Of a stretch of 64,000 nt of DNA, positions 1 through 8,362 are shown one piece after another. The stretch is from Asticcacaulis tiandongensis (GTDB taxonomy: Bacteria; Pseudomonadota; Alphaproteobacteria; Caulobacterales; Caulobacteraceae): positions 930,001-994,000 of the forward strand of contig NZ_SSBC01000010.1 of assembly GCF_006475605.1 (NCBI RefSeq), read 5' to 3'. Numbering within the stretch: position 1 is the stretch's first letter; every line of letters begins with the position of its first letter. The position numbers and the translations under genes are program-made. Under the pieces are notes generated by a model. It was not told the DNA's origin. It did no database searches and worked only from the letters and a program-made list of their open reading frames with translations.

Positions 1-626
1 ACCAGATTTTCCGGTAGAGCGCCACAGTTGACGGCAACAAAAGGCTTACCCGCACGTTCGCTTGAGCCCTGAATGGCGCGCGCGATCAGTTCCTTACCGA
101 CCCCGCTTTCCCCTAGGATCAATACCGGAATATTCGACTTCGCCGCTCGTTCCCCCAGACGCCGCACCATCATCATGGTGCCCGAAGTGCCCACCAGATC
201 GTCAAAACCGATGCGGTTGGTCGCCTGCTTCTTGAGCCGTGTCACTTCCTTGCTCAGATCACCCATCTGCAAGGCATTGCGCACACTGACCAGAATACGT
301 TCGGGCGATGCGGGCTTGACGAAGAAATCCTGCGCCCCGGCCTGCATGGCCTTAACCACCGTGTCGATGCCGCCATTGCCAGTCAGCACCACCACCGGCG
401 TTCGAATACCTGCCGCACGTATATCTTTCAGCGTATCGATGCCTGACTGACCCGGCATCACCAGATCGAGAATAACCGCATCAATCCCTGAGGTTGTCGA
501 CAGCCGCTCAAAGGCTTCCGGCCCGTTTTCCGTATGCAGGACATAGAACCCCTCACGCTCCAGCACAGCCTGTATCAGCCGCCTTTGCGTCGGATCATCG
601 TCACAGATCAGGATTGTCTTCGCCAT
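1..626 (-). CDS. Sigma-54-dependent response regulator, NtrC family (3' end outside window)
   Basis: Translating the minus strand from the ATG at 626 gives a receiver domain (acidic pocket DDD at residues 9-11, phospho-acceptor Asp54 in VILDLVMPG, Lys in FVKPA). A linker follows, then the start of a sigma-54 AAA+ domain with Walker A GESGVGKE and the family signature [11 protein letters not shown]. The frame runs off the window edge, so the GAFTGA loop, the rest of the ATPase and any Fis-type HTH are not visible. The family is phosphorylated by a histidine kinase and activates RpoN promoters. No partner kinase is adjacent in the window. A GGTGGG tract precedes the ATG. The family is certain; the target genes are unknown. 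Confidence 0.93.
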   Translation of the reverse strand, partial: MAKTILICDDDPTQRRLIQAVLEREGFYVLHTENGPEAFERLSTTSGIDAVILDLVMPGQSGIDTLKDIRAAGIRTPVVVLTGNGGIDTVVKAMQAGAQDFFVKPASPERILVSVRNALQMGDLSKEVTRLKKQATNRIGFDDLVGTSGTMMMVRRLGERAAKSNIPVLILGESGVGKELIARAIQGSSERAGKPFVAVNCGALPENL

Positions 627-723
627 TTGCCCACCATCTCAATATCGGCCTATTTTGAGACAGCTTTAGGCGAATGAAGTGAAAATCCGGTGTAGAGTAA
701 TGGTTAATGTCCCGTTTCCGAAC

Positions 724-776
724 GCAGGGCCTCAGGCCCTGCACCCGTTTGCCCCGAGGCAGATAACACTTGCCAT
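724..776 (+). repeat. Intergenic repeat, family B copy 1
   Basis: A 19-nt dyad (724-742, arms GCAGGGCCT/AGGCCCTGC) is followed by ACCCG, a TTGCCCCGAGG block and an ending in TGCCAT. The same order of blocks occurs at 10688, 10802 (reverse) and 34501. It lies between the response regulator and the GH27 gene. Confidence 0.7.
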
Positions 777-781
777 CCCTT

Positions 782-843
782 CTCCTCCCTATGCGCAAGC
801 ATGGGGAGGTGGATTTTTTGCGTATGCAAAAAAGACGGAGGGG
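782..843 (+). repeat. Two-hairpin intergenic repeat, family C copy 1
   Basis: Hairpin 1 pairs 785-794 with 799-808 around a GCAA tetraloop. After GGTGGA, hairpin 2 pairs TTTTTTGC (814-821) with GCAAAAAA (826-833). The copy ends in GACGGAGGGG. It sits just after the GH27 stop, reading antisense to that gene. Five related copies in the window keep hairpin 1 and the 3' end but have unrelated second stems. Confidence 0.75.
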
Positions 844-860
844 TACTTCAGCCTCAGCCC

Positions 861-2072
861 CTACAACTTCTTAGGCGTAAGGCGCACCATGATCACCCCA
901 TGCGAGGCCACCGTACCGCCATAGCTTCCGGCGACATTCCTTGTCACCTTCTTCGACCACAGGTCTTTCACCTCGGCCTTCAGGCCCGCGGGCAGATTAA
1001 GCTGTTCCCACGTCACGCGCATGTCTTTTGCTTCGGCTGAACGGTTGAACAACACCACCGCATAGTCACCGCCCTTTAACGGACGCGCCCATATCTCCAG
1101 ATCGCCGTCCTTGTGGATACGACGGCCCTGAACCCCCAGCACATCCTGATCAACGGCAATGACGTCCTTATTGGTCAGGATACGCAGCGTGTCGGCATCC
1201 ATATTGGCCATGTCATTACCGGCAATCAGCGGCGCGGCCAGAATGGCCCACAGACTGAAATGCGATTCATATTCGGTGACCGTCATGCCGCCATTGCCGA
1301 CCTCAAGCATGTCAGGGTCATTCCAGCGATTCGGGCCGGAATAGCGCCACAGTTCGACCTGCTTATCGAGGATATTGGTCATGCCGATCGAATGGCCCTG
1401 CTGCCCTTCCCAGGCATCAAAGATATCACCGGTCGTGCGCCACATATGTCCCGCCTTATGCGCCCAGGCGGACGGGTTGTTGTCACCCCACTCACAGATA
1501 CTCAGCACAATGTCCCGTCCCGACGCCCTCAGCGCCTTGGCCATGATCGTATAGGCCGCCTCGGCATTGCGCGTGCCGGTATAGCACCAGTCATATTTCA
1601 GATAATCGACGCCCCATTCGGCATATTGCCGCGCATCCTGAAACTCATAACCCGCACTGCCCGGACGACCGGCGCAGGTCAGGACACCGGCATCGGAATA
1701 AAGCCCGAACTTCAGCCCCTTTGAATGCACATAATCGACCAGCGACTTGATCCCCGAAGGGAAACGCACCGGATCGGCCTGAATGTTGCCCTTTTCATCA
1801 CGATGGCTCTGCCAGCAATCGTCAATGACAATATACTGATAACCGGCGTCCTTCAGTCCCGAAGAAGCCATGGCATCAGCCTGCTTGCGGATCAGTTCCT
1901 CGCTGATATCGCATTTATATTTGTTCCATGAATTCCAGCCCATCGGCGGCGCCGATGCCAGATCGGGCTTCGGGGCCTCAAGCTTCAGGCTTTCATGCGC
2001 CACCGCACTCCCCGCCAGCCCCTGCCCCAGCAGGAGCACACCGGCAGCCAATCCCGCAAACAAAGATTTCAT
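861..2072 (-). CDS. Secreted alpha-galactosidase, glycoside hydrolase family 27
   Basis: A 403-residue protein with a Sec signal peptide (about residues 1-25, cleavage after AVA) and a GH27 barrel. The motifs seen are PPMGWNSWN near residue 43, the nucleophile Asp161 in YLKYDWC, the probable acid/base Asp216 in WRTTGDI, and RWNDPDML further on. A C-terminal beta domain follows. The family cleaves terminal alpha-galactosides from galactomannan, raffinose-type sugars or glycoconjugates, here probably in the periplasm or outside the cell. I chose the ATG at 2072 because GGAGG lies 5 nt upstream; an in-frame TTG at 2084 is less likely. It is a single gene with no sugar transporter beside it. Confidence 0.93.
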   Translation of the reverse strand: MKSLFAGLAAGVLLLGQGLAGSAVAHESLKLEAPKPDLASAPPMGWNSWNKYKCDISEELIRKQADAMASSGLKDAGYQYIVIDDCWQSHRDEKGNIQADPVRFPSGIKSLVDYVHSKGLKFGLYSDAGVLTCAGRPGSAGYEFQDARQYAEWGVDYLKYDWCYTGTRNAEAAYTIMAKALRASGRDIVLSICEWGDNNPSAWAHKAGHMWRTTGDIFDAWEGQQGHSIGMTNILDKQVELWRYSGPNRWNDPDMLEVGNGGMTVTEYESHFSLWAILAAPLIAGNDMANMDADTLRILTNKDVIAVDQDVLGVQGRRIHKDGDLEIWARPLKGGDYAVVLFNRSAEAKDMRVTWEQLNLPAGLKAEVKDLWSKKVTRNVAGSYGGTVASHGVIMVRLTPKKL

Positions 2073-2146
2073 CGCTTCCTCCAATTATATGATCATTGAA
2101 GGTGAATAATTATATCAATTTTATTTAATGCAAGTCTTTTTATGCC

Positions 2147-2917
2147 CTAACGGCAGAAATGATACAGCACGATCCCCGACGTCGTCGCCACATTAAGACT
2201 GTCAAATCCCCCACTCATCTCAATGCGCACCGTCTCACATTCGGCCATAACCGCCTTAGAAAGCCCCGGCCCCTCGGCCCCCATCAGCACCGCACAGCGC
2301 TCAGGTACCTCGACCTCATCAAGCCGCTGCCGCCCCGCCGGACTAAGCGCAAACGCCGCAAGCCCCAGACGCCGCAACGTCCCCGTCACATCACTGACCC
2401 GAAAATGCGGCACCTCCAGAACGCCCCCGACGCTGACGCGAATGGCCTTGCGATAGAGCGGATCACATGAGGTCTCATCAAGCACCACCGCATCCACCCC
2501 AAAGGCCGCCGCATTGCGCATCAGGCCGCCCATATTGTCCGTATTACTGATACCACACAGCACCAGAACCCGTGCCGCGCCTGTACCGACACACGCCTCT
2601 AATGTCGATGGCGGCAGATAGCGCCCCAGCGCCAGATAACCCCGATGAATAGGAAAACCGGCAATCTCATCCATCATCCCTTGCGCCACCACATAGACCG
2701 GCACCTCCACAGACAGGGCCGACACATCCAGCCCCTTCAACCGCTCAGGCGTGGTGAGCACACTGACTGTCTGCGCCAGTGACGACGCGAACAACCGCTC
2801 CAGCACCACCTTGCCCTCGGCCATAAACAGGCCTTCCCGCCCACTCAGGTCACGGTCTTTGACATCTTGGTAAAGCCTTAGCCGCGCATCAGAAGAATCA
2901 TTAATGTCAATAATCAT
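2147..2917 (-). CDS. TrmH/SpoU-family RNA 2'-O-methyltransferase
   Basis: 256 residues with an N-terminal substrate-binding part and a C-terminal SPOUT knot. The knot motifs are all visible: NTDNMGGLMRNAAAFG (motif 1 with the catalytic Arg), LMGAEGPGLS (motif 2) and the SLNVATTSGIVLY-type motif 3. The family transfers methyl from S-adenosylmethionine to ribose 2'-OH in rRNA or tRNA; the modified nucleotide cannot be told from sequence. The gene is divergent from puuA1, with which it shares a 118-nt intergenic region. Confidence 0.88.
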   Translation of the reverse strand: MIIDINDSSDARLRLYQDVKDRDLSGREGLFMAEGKVVLERLFASSLAQTVSVLTTPERLKGLDVSALSVEVPVYVVAQGMMDEIAGFPIHRGYLALGRYLPPSTLEACVGTGAARVLVLCGISNTDNMGGLMRNAAAFGVDAVVLDETSCDPLYRKAIRVSVGGVLEVPHFRVSDVTGTLRRLGLAAFALSPAGRQRLDEVEVPERCAVLMGAEGPGLSKAVMAECETVRIEMSGGFDSLNVATTSGIVLYHFCR

Positions 2918-2952
2918 GTGACAGAACCTACCACAAAAGCCGCGCCCCCGCC

Positions 2953-2962
2953 TGTGATCACA
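2953..2962. promoter_or_regulatory. Candidate GntR operator 1 (TGTGATCACA)
   Basis: A perfect 10-bp palindrome 73 nt before the puuA1 start. The core GTGATCAC recurs at 10677, 14994 and 22170, each time upstream of a polyamine gene. I saw no copy elsewhere in the window. That a GntR regulator binds it is inferred. Confidence 0.6.
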
Positions 2963-3035
2963 TATCCGTGGGGGGACTTGGAAAAACGGGCAGACAAGGT
3001 CATGATCAGCGAAACAGCCCTAAAAGCAGGTTCTT

Positions 3036-4439
3036 ATGAAATCGAAATCCAAACGTCCGCAAACCGGTTTTTCCCAACGCGGCGCCACGGATATCACCTC
3101 GGCGTCCGAATGGCTCGCCCAGCAGAATATCGAAGAAATTGAATGTATGGTCGCTGACCTTGCGGGGGTGGCGCGCGGCAAGATCATGCCGGTGCGCAAA
3201 TTCCAGACCGCAAGCTATATGAACCTGCCCCTGTCGATCTTCTATCAGACCATTACCGGCGACTTCCCCGATCTCGAAGGCATTGTCGGCACGGTGCAAT
3301 CCGATACCGATATCTTCCTAAAGCCCGATTTCAACACCCTCGCCGTAGTCCCTTGGGCGACCGACCCCACGGCTCAGGTCATCCATGACGCCTTCCACCC
3401 CGATGGCCGTCCGGTCGAGGAAAGCCCGCGTCAGGTCTTGCGCCGCGTCCTGTCCTTCTACCATGAAAAGGGCTGGAAACCGGTTGTCGCCCCCGAGCTT
3501 GAATTTTATCTGGTCGAAAAGAACATCGACCCCGACTATGCGCTCAAACCGCCCGTAGGTCGCTCAGGCCGCCCCGAAACCGGCCGTCAGGGTTATTCGA
3601 TTTCGGCGGTTAATGAATTTGATGACCTCTTTGAGGACATGTACGAATACTCAAAAGCCCAAGGCCTTGAGATCGACACCCTGATTCATGAATCCGGCGT
3701 CGCCCAGATGGAAATCAACCTGCGCCACGGCGACCCGCTCGAACTCGCCGATCAGGTCTTCATGTTCAAACGCACCATCAAGGAAACCGCGCTCGAACAC
3801 GACATCTACGCCACCTTCATGGCCAAGCCGATGGCGCTGGAACCCGGTTCCGCCATGCACATCCACCAGTCGATCGTCGATATGCAAACCGGCCTCAACC
3901 TGTTTTCCGATCCGAAAACCGGCGAAGAAACCGCGCTGTTCGCCTCGTTTATCGCCGGTCAGCAAACCTATCTGCCGGCCGCTACCGCGATGCTGGCTCC
4001 CTATGTCAACTCCTACCGCCGCCTGTCCAAGGGGTCTGGCGCACCGGTTAATACGCATTGGGGCTATGATAACCGCACCGCAGGCCTGCGTGTGCCCCCC
4101 TCGGACGCCGAAAACCGCCGTCTGGAAAACCGCATCCCGTCGTCTGACGCCAACCCCTACCTGGCCATAGCCGCGGCACTGGCCTGCGGCTATCTTGGCA
4201 TGACACAGGGCCTCAAGCCTCTGCCGCCGGTGGACACCGACGCCTCGAACGACCCGTCCGCCGACCTGCCCTATTCACTCATTCAGGCCGTCATCAAGCT
4301 GGAACGCTGCGAAGAACTGGCCGAGCTCTTAGGCCCCGCCTTCGTCACGGCCTACACCCGCGTCAAGCAGCAGGAATATGAAACCTTCATGCGCACCATC
4401 AGCCCGTGGGAGCGCGAATTCCTTCTTCTGAACGTGTGA
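3036..4439 (+). CDS. puuA: Gamma-glutamylpolyamine synthetase, glutamine synthetase family (PuuA-type), copy 1
   Basis: 467 residues. A GS beta-grasp domain covers about residues 20-120 (VADLAGVARGKIMP) and the GS catalytic domain covers the rest. Metal and ATP motifs include APELEFYL, a GVAQMEINL block, SAMHIHQS and NRTAGLRVP followed by ENRIPSSDANPYLA. The family attaches glutamate to an amine with ATP; with PuuB directly downstream, putrescine or a related polyamine is the expected substrate. It differs from true GlnA in lacking the adenylylation-loop context. The ATG has a weak AGG 5 nt upstream. A GTGATCAC palindrome precedes it. A second, diverged copy lies at 16283-17677. Confidence 0.88.
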   Translation: MKSKSKRPQTGFSQRGATDITSASEWLAQQNIEEIECMVADLAGVARGKIMPVRKFQTASYMNLPLSIFYQTITGDFPDLEGIVGTVQSDTDIFLKPDFNTLAVVPWATDPTAQVIHDAFHPDGRPVEESPRQVLRRVLSFYHEKGWKPVVAPELEFYLVEKNIDPDYALKPPVGRSGRPETGRQGYSISAVNEFDDLFEDMYEYSKAQGLEIDTLIHESGVAQMEINLRHGDPLELADQVFMFKRTIKETALEHDIYATFMAKPMALEPGSAMHIHQSIVDMQTGLNLFSDPKTGEETALFASFIAGQQTYLPAATAMLAPYVNSYRRLSKGSGAPVNTHWGYDNRTAGLRVPPSDAENRRLENRIPSSDANPYLAIAAALACGYLGMTQGLKPLPPVDTDASNDPSADLPYSLIQAVIKLERCEELAELLGPAFVTAYTRVKQQEYETFMRTISPWEREFLLLNV

Positions 4440-4447
4440 CCGGCCGT

Positions 4448-4486
4448 CCCCCTCTCCCCGTGGGGGAGAGGGTCGGGGTGAGGGGC
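4448..4486 (+). repeat. Short REP element, family A copy 1
   Basis: CCCTCTCCCC (4450-4459) pairs with GGGGAGAGGG (4463-4472), followed by a TCGGGGTGAGGGG tail. It lies between puuA1 and puuB, so it may stabilise or process the shared transcript. The other copy, at 19104-19140, lies inside a coding sequence. Confidence 0.75.
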
Positions 4487-4507
4487 CAGAACTGAACGCG
4501 AGAAAAC

Positions 4508-5788
4508 ATGACCCGCCTTGAAAACACAGGCCATCCACCAGACTCCTATTACGCCGCCACAACCGCGCTTCACGCATATCCGCCGCTCGAAGGCGACGCC
4601 CATACCGATGTCGCCATTATTGGTGGCGGCTTTACCGGTCTTGGGGCGGCACTTGAACTGGCGCAGCAGGGCCACTCTGTTACCCTGCTCGAAGCCGCAA
4701 CGCTTGGCTCAGGGGCCACAGGCCGTAACGGCGGTCAGGTACATATCGGCCAGCGCCTCGACCCTGAAACCCTGACGGCGCAAATGGGGGCCGATGCCGC
4801 ACGGCAGTTGTGGGACATGGCCATGGATGCCCGCGCCCACCTGCAATCCCTGCTCGACAGCGGTATTGATGCCGACTTCCGTCCGGGCATCCTCCATAGC
4901 TGGCACAAGCCCAAATTCGCCGCCGAAGACCGCGCCTATGCCGACTTCATCCACGACCACTATGGCTACGACCAGATCAGGCTGCTGAACAAAACCGAGA
5001 TCGCCAACGAACTTGGCACCCCTGTCTATCATGGCGGTATTTATGACGGCGGCGGTGGGCATCTGCACCCGCTGAAACTGGCGCTCGGCATGGCCCGAAA
5101 AGCACACTCTGCCGGTGCCCGCCTGCATGAACACAGCCCTGTGCAATCCATTACCCGCACCAAAAGCAGCATCGTCCTGACCACCCCTTCGGGTCACCTG
5201 ACAGCGCAAAAACTCCTGATCTGCGGTAACGGCTATATGCAGGGACTGGACAGCGATATTGACCGCCACGTCCTGCCGATCAACAATTTCATCCTTGTCA
5301 CCGCCCCGCTCGATGATCCCGCCATCCTGCCCAACCATTATGCCGCCGCAGACTCGCGTTTTGTCGTCCACTACTGGCGTAAAACCCCCGACAACCGCCT
5401 CCTGTTCGGCGGTGGCGAAAACTACAGCCCCCGCTTTCCCGACGACATTAAGGGTTTCGTCCGCAAACACATGCTGAAAATCTATCCTCAGCTTGAACGC
5501 ACCCCCATCGACTATGGCTGGGGCGGGACACTGGCCATCACCTTGAGCCGCGCCCCCTTTGTCCGCGAACTGGAAAAAGACGTCTTCGTCAGCGCCGGCT
5601 ATTCCGGTCAGGGCGTGGCTCTGGCCCCTTATTTCGGTAAACTTCTGGCCCGCGCCGCTATGGGCGACCCTAAGGATATCGACCTTTTGTCACGCCTGCC
5701 GGTTCCAGCCTTCTTTGGCGGCAAACTTTTACGCTGGCCCCTTCAGGTCGCGGGGCTCAGCTATTACGCCCTGCGCGACCGCTTCTGA
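4508..5788 (+). CDS. puuB: FAD-dependent gamma-glutamylputrescine oxidase (PuuB-like, DAO family)
   Basis: 426 residues. The N-terminal Rossmann FAD motif is visible as VAIIGGGFTGLGAALELAQQG with the acidic LLEA end near residue 60, followed by the DAO-family GATGRNGGQV block. A C-terminal FAD contact reads AGYSGQGVALAPYFGK. In the Puu pathway this enzyme oxidises gamma-glutamylputrescine to the gamma-glutamylaminobutyraldehyde, releasing ammonia and hydrogen peroxide. It lies 68 nt behind puuA1 with a REP hairpin between them and is probably in the same transcription unit. The exact substrate is inferred from the neighbours. Confidence 0.87.
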   Translation: MTRLENTGHPPDSYYAATTALHAYPPLEGDAHTDVAIIGGGFTGLGAALELAQQGHSVTLLEAATLGSGATGRNGGQVHIGQRLDPETLTAQMGADAARQLWDMAMDARAHLQSLLDSGIDADFRPGILHSWHKPKFAAEDRAYADFIHDHYGYDQIRLLNKTEIANELGTPVYHGGIYDGGGGHLHPLKLALGMARKAHSAGARLHEHSPVQSITRTKSSIVLTTPSGHLTAQKLLICGNGYMQGLDSDIDRHVLPINNFILVTAPLDDPAILPNHYAAADSRFVVHYWRKTPDNRLLFGGGENYSPRFPDDIKGFVRKHMLKIYPQLERTPIDYGWGGTLAITLSRAPFVRELEKDVFVSAGYSGQGVALAPYFGKLLARAAMGDPKDIDLLSRLPVPAFFGGKLLRWPLQVAGLSYYALRDRF

Positions 5789-6535
5789 TTATTTCCAGAA
5801 CTGGAACTTGTCATAGGCACGAAACGCCGTCGACAAATCGAGATTAAACACTTCCGCAAAGCCGTACATCAGCGCGAATATATAGCGGAAGCCAAAGAAG
5901 AAAATCACCACCACCAGCACCAGCGTGATCAGCGGTATCCGCTCAAGTTTCTCGGCCATGCCGCGCAGTGGCTGCGGCAATAGCGGCGTAATCACGCCAT
6001 AGCCATCAAGGCCGGGTAAGGGCAACATATTCAGCACAAAGGCCATGAAGTGGAAAAAGGCCAGCAGGATAACCGCATCCCCCAGAAGGCTTTCCGGCTT
6101 ATCGGCATAGATCGCATGTCCCCACGCATAAAACAAAAAGGCCAACACCAGTGTCACCACAGGCCCCGCCAATGATACCAAAGACTGCTGCCAGCGTTGG
6201 CGGATCAGATCAGGCCGGATCAACACCGCTGCACCGGGTAAGGCAATTCCGCCGATGGCCAGAATGATGATCGGCAGGATGATGCTCATTGGGCCATTGA
6301 TATAGGCGACCGGATCGAGCCCCAGATAGTTGCGTTGCTCAATCGTATGATCGCCAAACCGCCAGGCGCTGTAGGCATGTCCGAACTCATGCAAGCACAG
6401 GCCCACGACCCAGCCTAGAAGCACAAAGGCAAAGGTCGCAATGGACGCATATTCAGGCGCATAGATCAGACTTGCGCCCGTCAGGGCAAAAGCACCCAGA
6501 AGCAAAACGAAATTAAGGCTCAGACCATTTTTCAT
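5789..6535 (-). CDS. Site-2 protease-like membrane metalloprotease (M50 family)
   Basis: 248 residues, with about six hydrophobic segments. The zinc motif HEFGH lies in LCLHEFGHAYSAWRFGD near residue 50, and the second metal motif is NMLPLPGLDGYG near residue 180. Both are typical of the small, PDZ-less M50 proteases of unknown substrate. It converges on puuB with no gap: its stop codon begins at the base after the puuB stop. It has no visible link with polyamine metabolism. GGGAGG lies unusually close to the ATG (1 nt). Confidence 0.88.
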   Translation of the reverse strand: MKNGLSLNFVLLLGAFALTGASLIYAPEYASIATFAFVLLGWVVGLCLHEFGHAYSAWRFGDHTIEQRNYLGLDPVAYINGPMSIILPIIILAIGGIALPGAAVLIRPDLIRQRWQQSLVSLAGPVVTLVLAFLFYAWGHAIYADKPESLLGDAVILLAFFHFMAFVLNMLPLPGLDGYGVITPLLPQPLRGMAEKLERIPLITLVLVVVIFFFGFRYIFALMYGFAEVFNLDLSTAFRAYDKFQFWK

Positions 6536-6666
6536 GCCTCCCGATTATCGCTTCAAAACATAATGGGGAAGGTGAATTATTTAAAACTGATGCAATTTCT
6601 TCAAATGCTGAAATCCATCCGGCTCAGACCATCGTACTTGTTTGTAACAATTCATAAGAGGGTACG

Positions 6667-7461
6667 ATGCGTTTTCACATTTTCATACCGGTACTGCTCT
6701 CTGCCTTTTTGACCGCCTGCGTCAGCGCCCCGACACCGGTCAACACAACCCTGACCACGATTGAAAACCTCAAAGACACAAAAACCGGACGGACGACGAC
6801 CCGTACCTATAGCGAGACTATGGCGCTCAATAATGTCACGCGGGTCTATCTTCACCCCACACAACTCGTGACTGACGAAAACGCGCGCTATACCCTGACC
6901 GAAAACGAACGGGCGCTTGTGCTTGCCGAAGTCGAGGCACAGCTGTGTTTCGAACTGGCCGAGCGCTATGAAATGGTCACAGATGTCGCCCAAAGCGACG
7001 CCGAGGTCCGCTCTGCTGTCATCTGGTTTGAACCGACCGGCACAGTCGGCTCCGGTGCTGCGGCGGTGGCCAATTTCTTCATCCCAGGCCCCATAGGCCT
7101 GCGCCTGCCCGGCACCCTGGGCGGACTTGGGGCCGAAGCGGAAATGCTGCAACAGGACAAACAGATCGGCGCCATTGTCTGGGTACGTCAGGCTCAGGCG
7201 CTCGGCACCGATACGCCGTCACTGTCACGTCTGGGGGATGCCCTGCAATTTGCCGAACCCTTCGGCGACGATGCAGCGGCGGCCATGTCCCCTGATCCTT
7301 TGCCCCAGAAACGCACCTACACCAAAGACACCGATCCCTGCCTGAAATATGGCGGCCGTATCAATGAGACGGGCTTCATCATCGACCGCATTACCGGCCT
7401 CTATGTCCCCTCCAGCCGTCCAACACCCTCCCCGGCGACAGCCCCTGCCGATCCGAACTAA
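6667..7461 (+). CDS. Outer-membrane-type lipoprotein, DUF3313-like
   Basis: 264 residues. A lipoprotein signal ends in the lipobox LTAC at about residue 18. The mature part contains RVYLHPTQLV and a stretch ending in AVIWFEP that resemble DUF3313 lipoproteins; this assignment is from memory of the family and is moderate. It is followed by a Gly/Ala/Pro-rich middle (residues 125-160) and a Pro/Ser/Thr-rich tail with two more Cys residues. No enzymatic motif is visible. It has its own terminator (7491-7529) and a GAGGG ribosome site 4 nt upstream, so it is monocistronic. Confidence 0.7.
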   Translation: MRFHIFIPVLLSAFLTACVSAPTPVNTTLTTIENLKDTKTGRTTTRTYSETMALNNVTRVYLHPTQLVTDENARYTLTENERALVLAEVEAQLCFELAERYEMVTDVAQSDAEVRSAVIWFEPTGTVGSGAAAVANFFIPGPIGLRLPGTLGGLGAEAEMLQQDKQIGAIVWVRQAQALGTDTPSLSRLGDALQFAEPFGDDAAAAMSPDPLPQKRTYTKDTDPCLKYGGRINETGFIIDRITGLYVPSSRPTPSPATAPADPN

Positions 7462-7490
7462 AACACCGCTTGGCATTCAATTTTCAATGC

Positions 7491-7529
7491 AAAAAAGCAG
7501 CGCCTAATGTGTCTATGCGTTGCTTTTTT
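7491..7529 (+). terminator. Intrinsic terminator, can work in both directions
   Basis: AAAAAAGCAGCGC (7491-7503) pairs with GCGTTGCTTTTTT (7517-7529) with one G-U pair. It lies 30 nt after the lipoprotein stop. Confidence 0.85.
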
Positions 7530-7696
7530 CTGCACGACTCTGCCTGCCTCAAAGCGCGCGCCCTCTATCGCCCAAAAATTGCACAATGTGCATTTTCCAC
7601 CCCGCTTAATCATATAGAAACAATTTTGGGTAGAATGTCACCATTGTCACAGACAAGCTGATAATGGATCAGGCACTCGCTCAGAAGGAGTTGGAT

Positions 7697-8209
7697 ATGA
7701 AGCTTATTGGTATTTCCGCAGCTGCATTTACTGTTTTTACACTCATTGGCACAAATGCAAGTGCTCAAACCCATCAACAATATGTTTACCAGCAATATAC
7801 ACCTTATACATCACACTATCTATACACATCAACTTACAATCCATACTATGTTCAGGTCCCCGCAACACCTGTTAGCTATGTAACGCAAGTGACGCATGTG
7901 AGTCCAGTTACTGTGTATAATCAGGCACCAATCTCAACTCACATTGTGCCCTCTGCAACTATTGCAGCCTACTCAGCACCCGTTCAAGTAGCACCCGCGC
8001 CAGTAGTTCATACGCGTGCCATTCCTGCTCAGGCAGCCCCCCAAGCTGTTACTGTTCAGACGTCTCCCGTTCAAACCGCTCCTGTTTTGGCTACTCAGGT
8101 TTTAGCGCCGGTCGCGTCTGTGCCCGTACACGTTGCGCCTGCACCTGTCATACAATCACACATCATTCCCGTAACCGTTGTACACGTGCCATTTTACGCA
8201 CGTTATTGA
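7697..8209 (+). CDS. Secreted low-complexity Val/Ala/Pro/Gln/Tyr-rich protein
   Basis: 170 residues starting at the ATG with GGAG 6 nt upstream. A clear Sec signal peptide (residues 1-23, ending ASAQ) is followed by a Tyr/Gln/Thr-rich stretch. Degenerate repeats of the type APVxxAPAPVxxxxIPV then continue to the end, which reads FYARY. There are no Cys and no recognisable domain. The signal peptide resembles that of the next gene (MKLIGISAAAF against MKFSGVSAAAL), so the two look like paralogs that diverged in the repeat part. Base composition is more AT-rich than the flanking metabolic genes. A surface, matrix or stalk-type structural role is possible but not shown. Confidence 0.72.
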   Translation: MKLIGISAAAFTVFTLIGTNASAQTHQQYVYQQYTPYTSHYLYTSTYNPYYVQVPATPVSYVTQVTHVSPVTVYNQAPISTHIVPSATIAAYSAPVQVAPAPVVHTRAIPAQAAPQAVTVQTSPVQTAPVLATQVLAPVASVPVHVAPAPVIQSHIIPVTVVHVPFYARY

Positions 8210-8284
8210 GCATTGAGGCCCTTAAGATGACGGGCCGCAAACATCAACTTAAGCGCTTCGTAAAACTCAGATAGTTTCGAAGCA

Positions 8285-8339
8285 CTAAGCGAAACAATCG
8301 CTTAGAACGCATTCCGATCCATTCAGATTGGAATGCGTT
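8285..8339 (+). promoter_or_regulatory. Pair of stem-loops in the leader of the secreted repeat protein
   Basis: CTAAGCG (8285-8291) pairs with CGCTTAG (8299-8305). Directly after it, 8306-8319 pairs with 8326-8339 (14 bp with one G-U, 6-nt loop). No T-run follows, so it is not a simple terminator. The second stem ends 23 nt before the next ATG. Confidence 0.5.
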
Positions 8340-8362
8340 GATTAAATCAAAAGGCGTTAGAC

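Noticed and set aside
4709-5470. A long open frame antisense to puuB
   Set aside because: It is a by-product of the codon bias of puuB, with no ribosome site or recognisable domain. Similar antisense frames lie opposite the HK at 38368-39360, phaA, thrS and both binding proteins.
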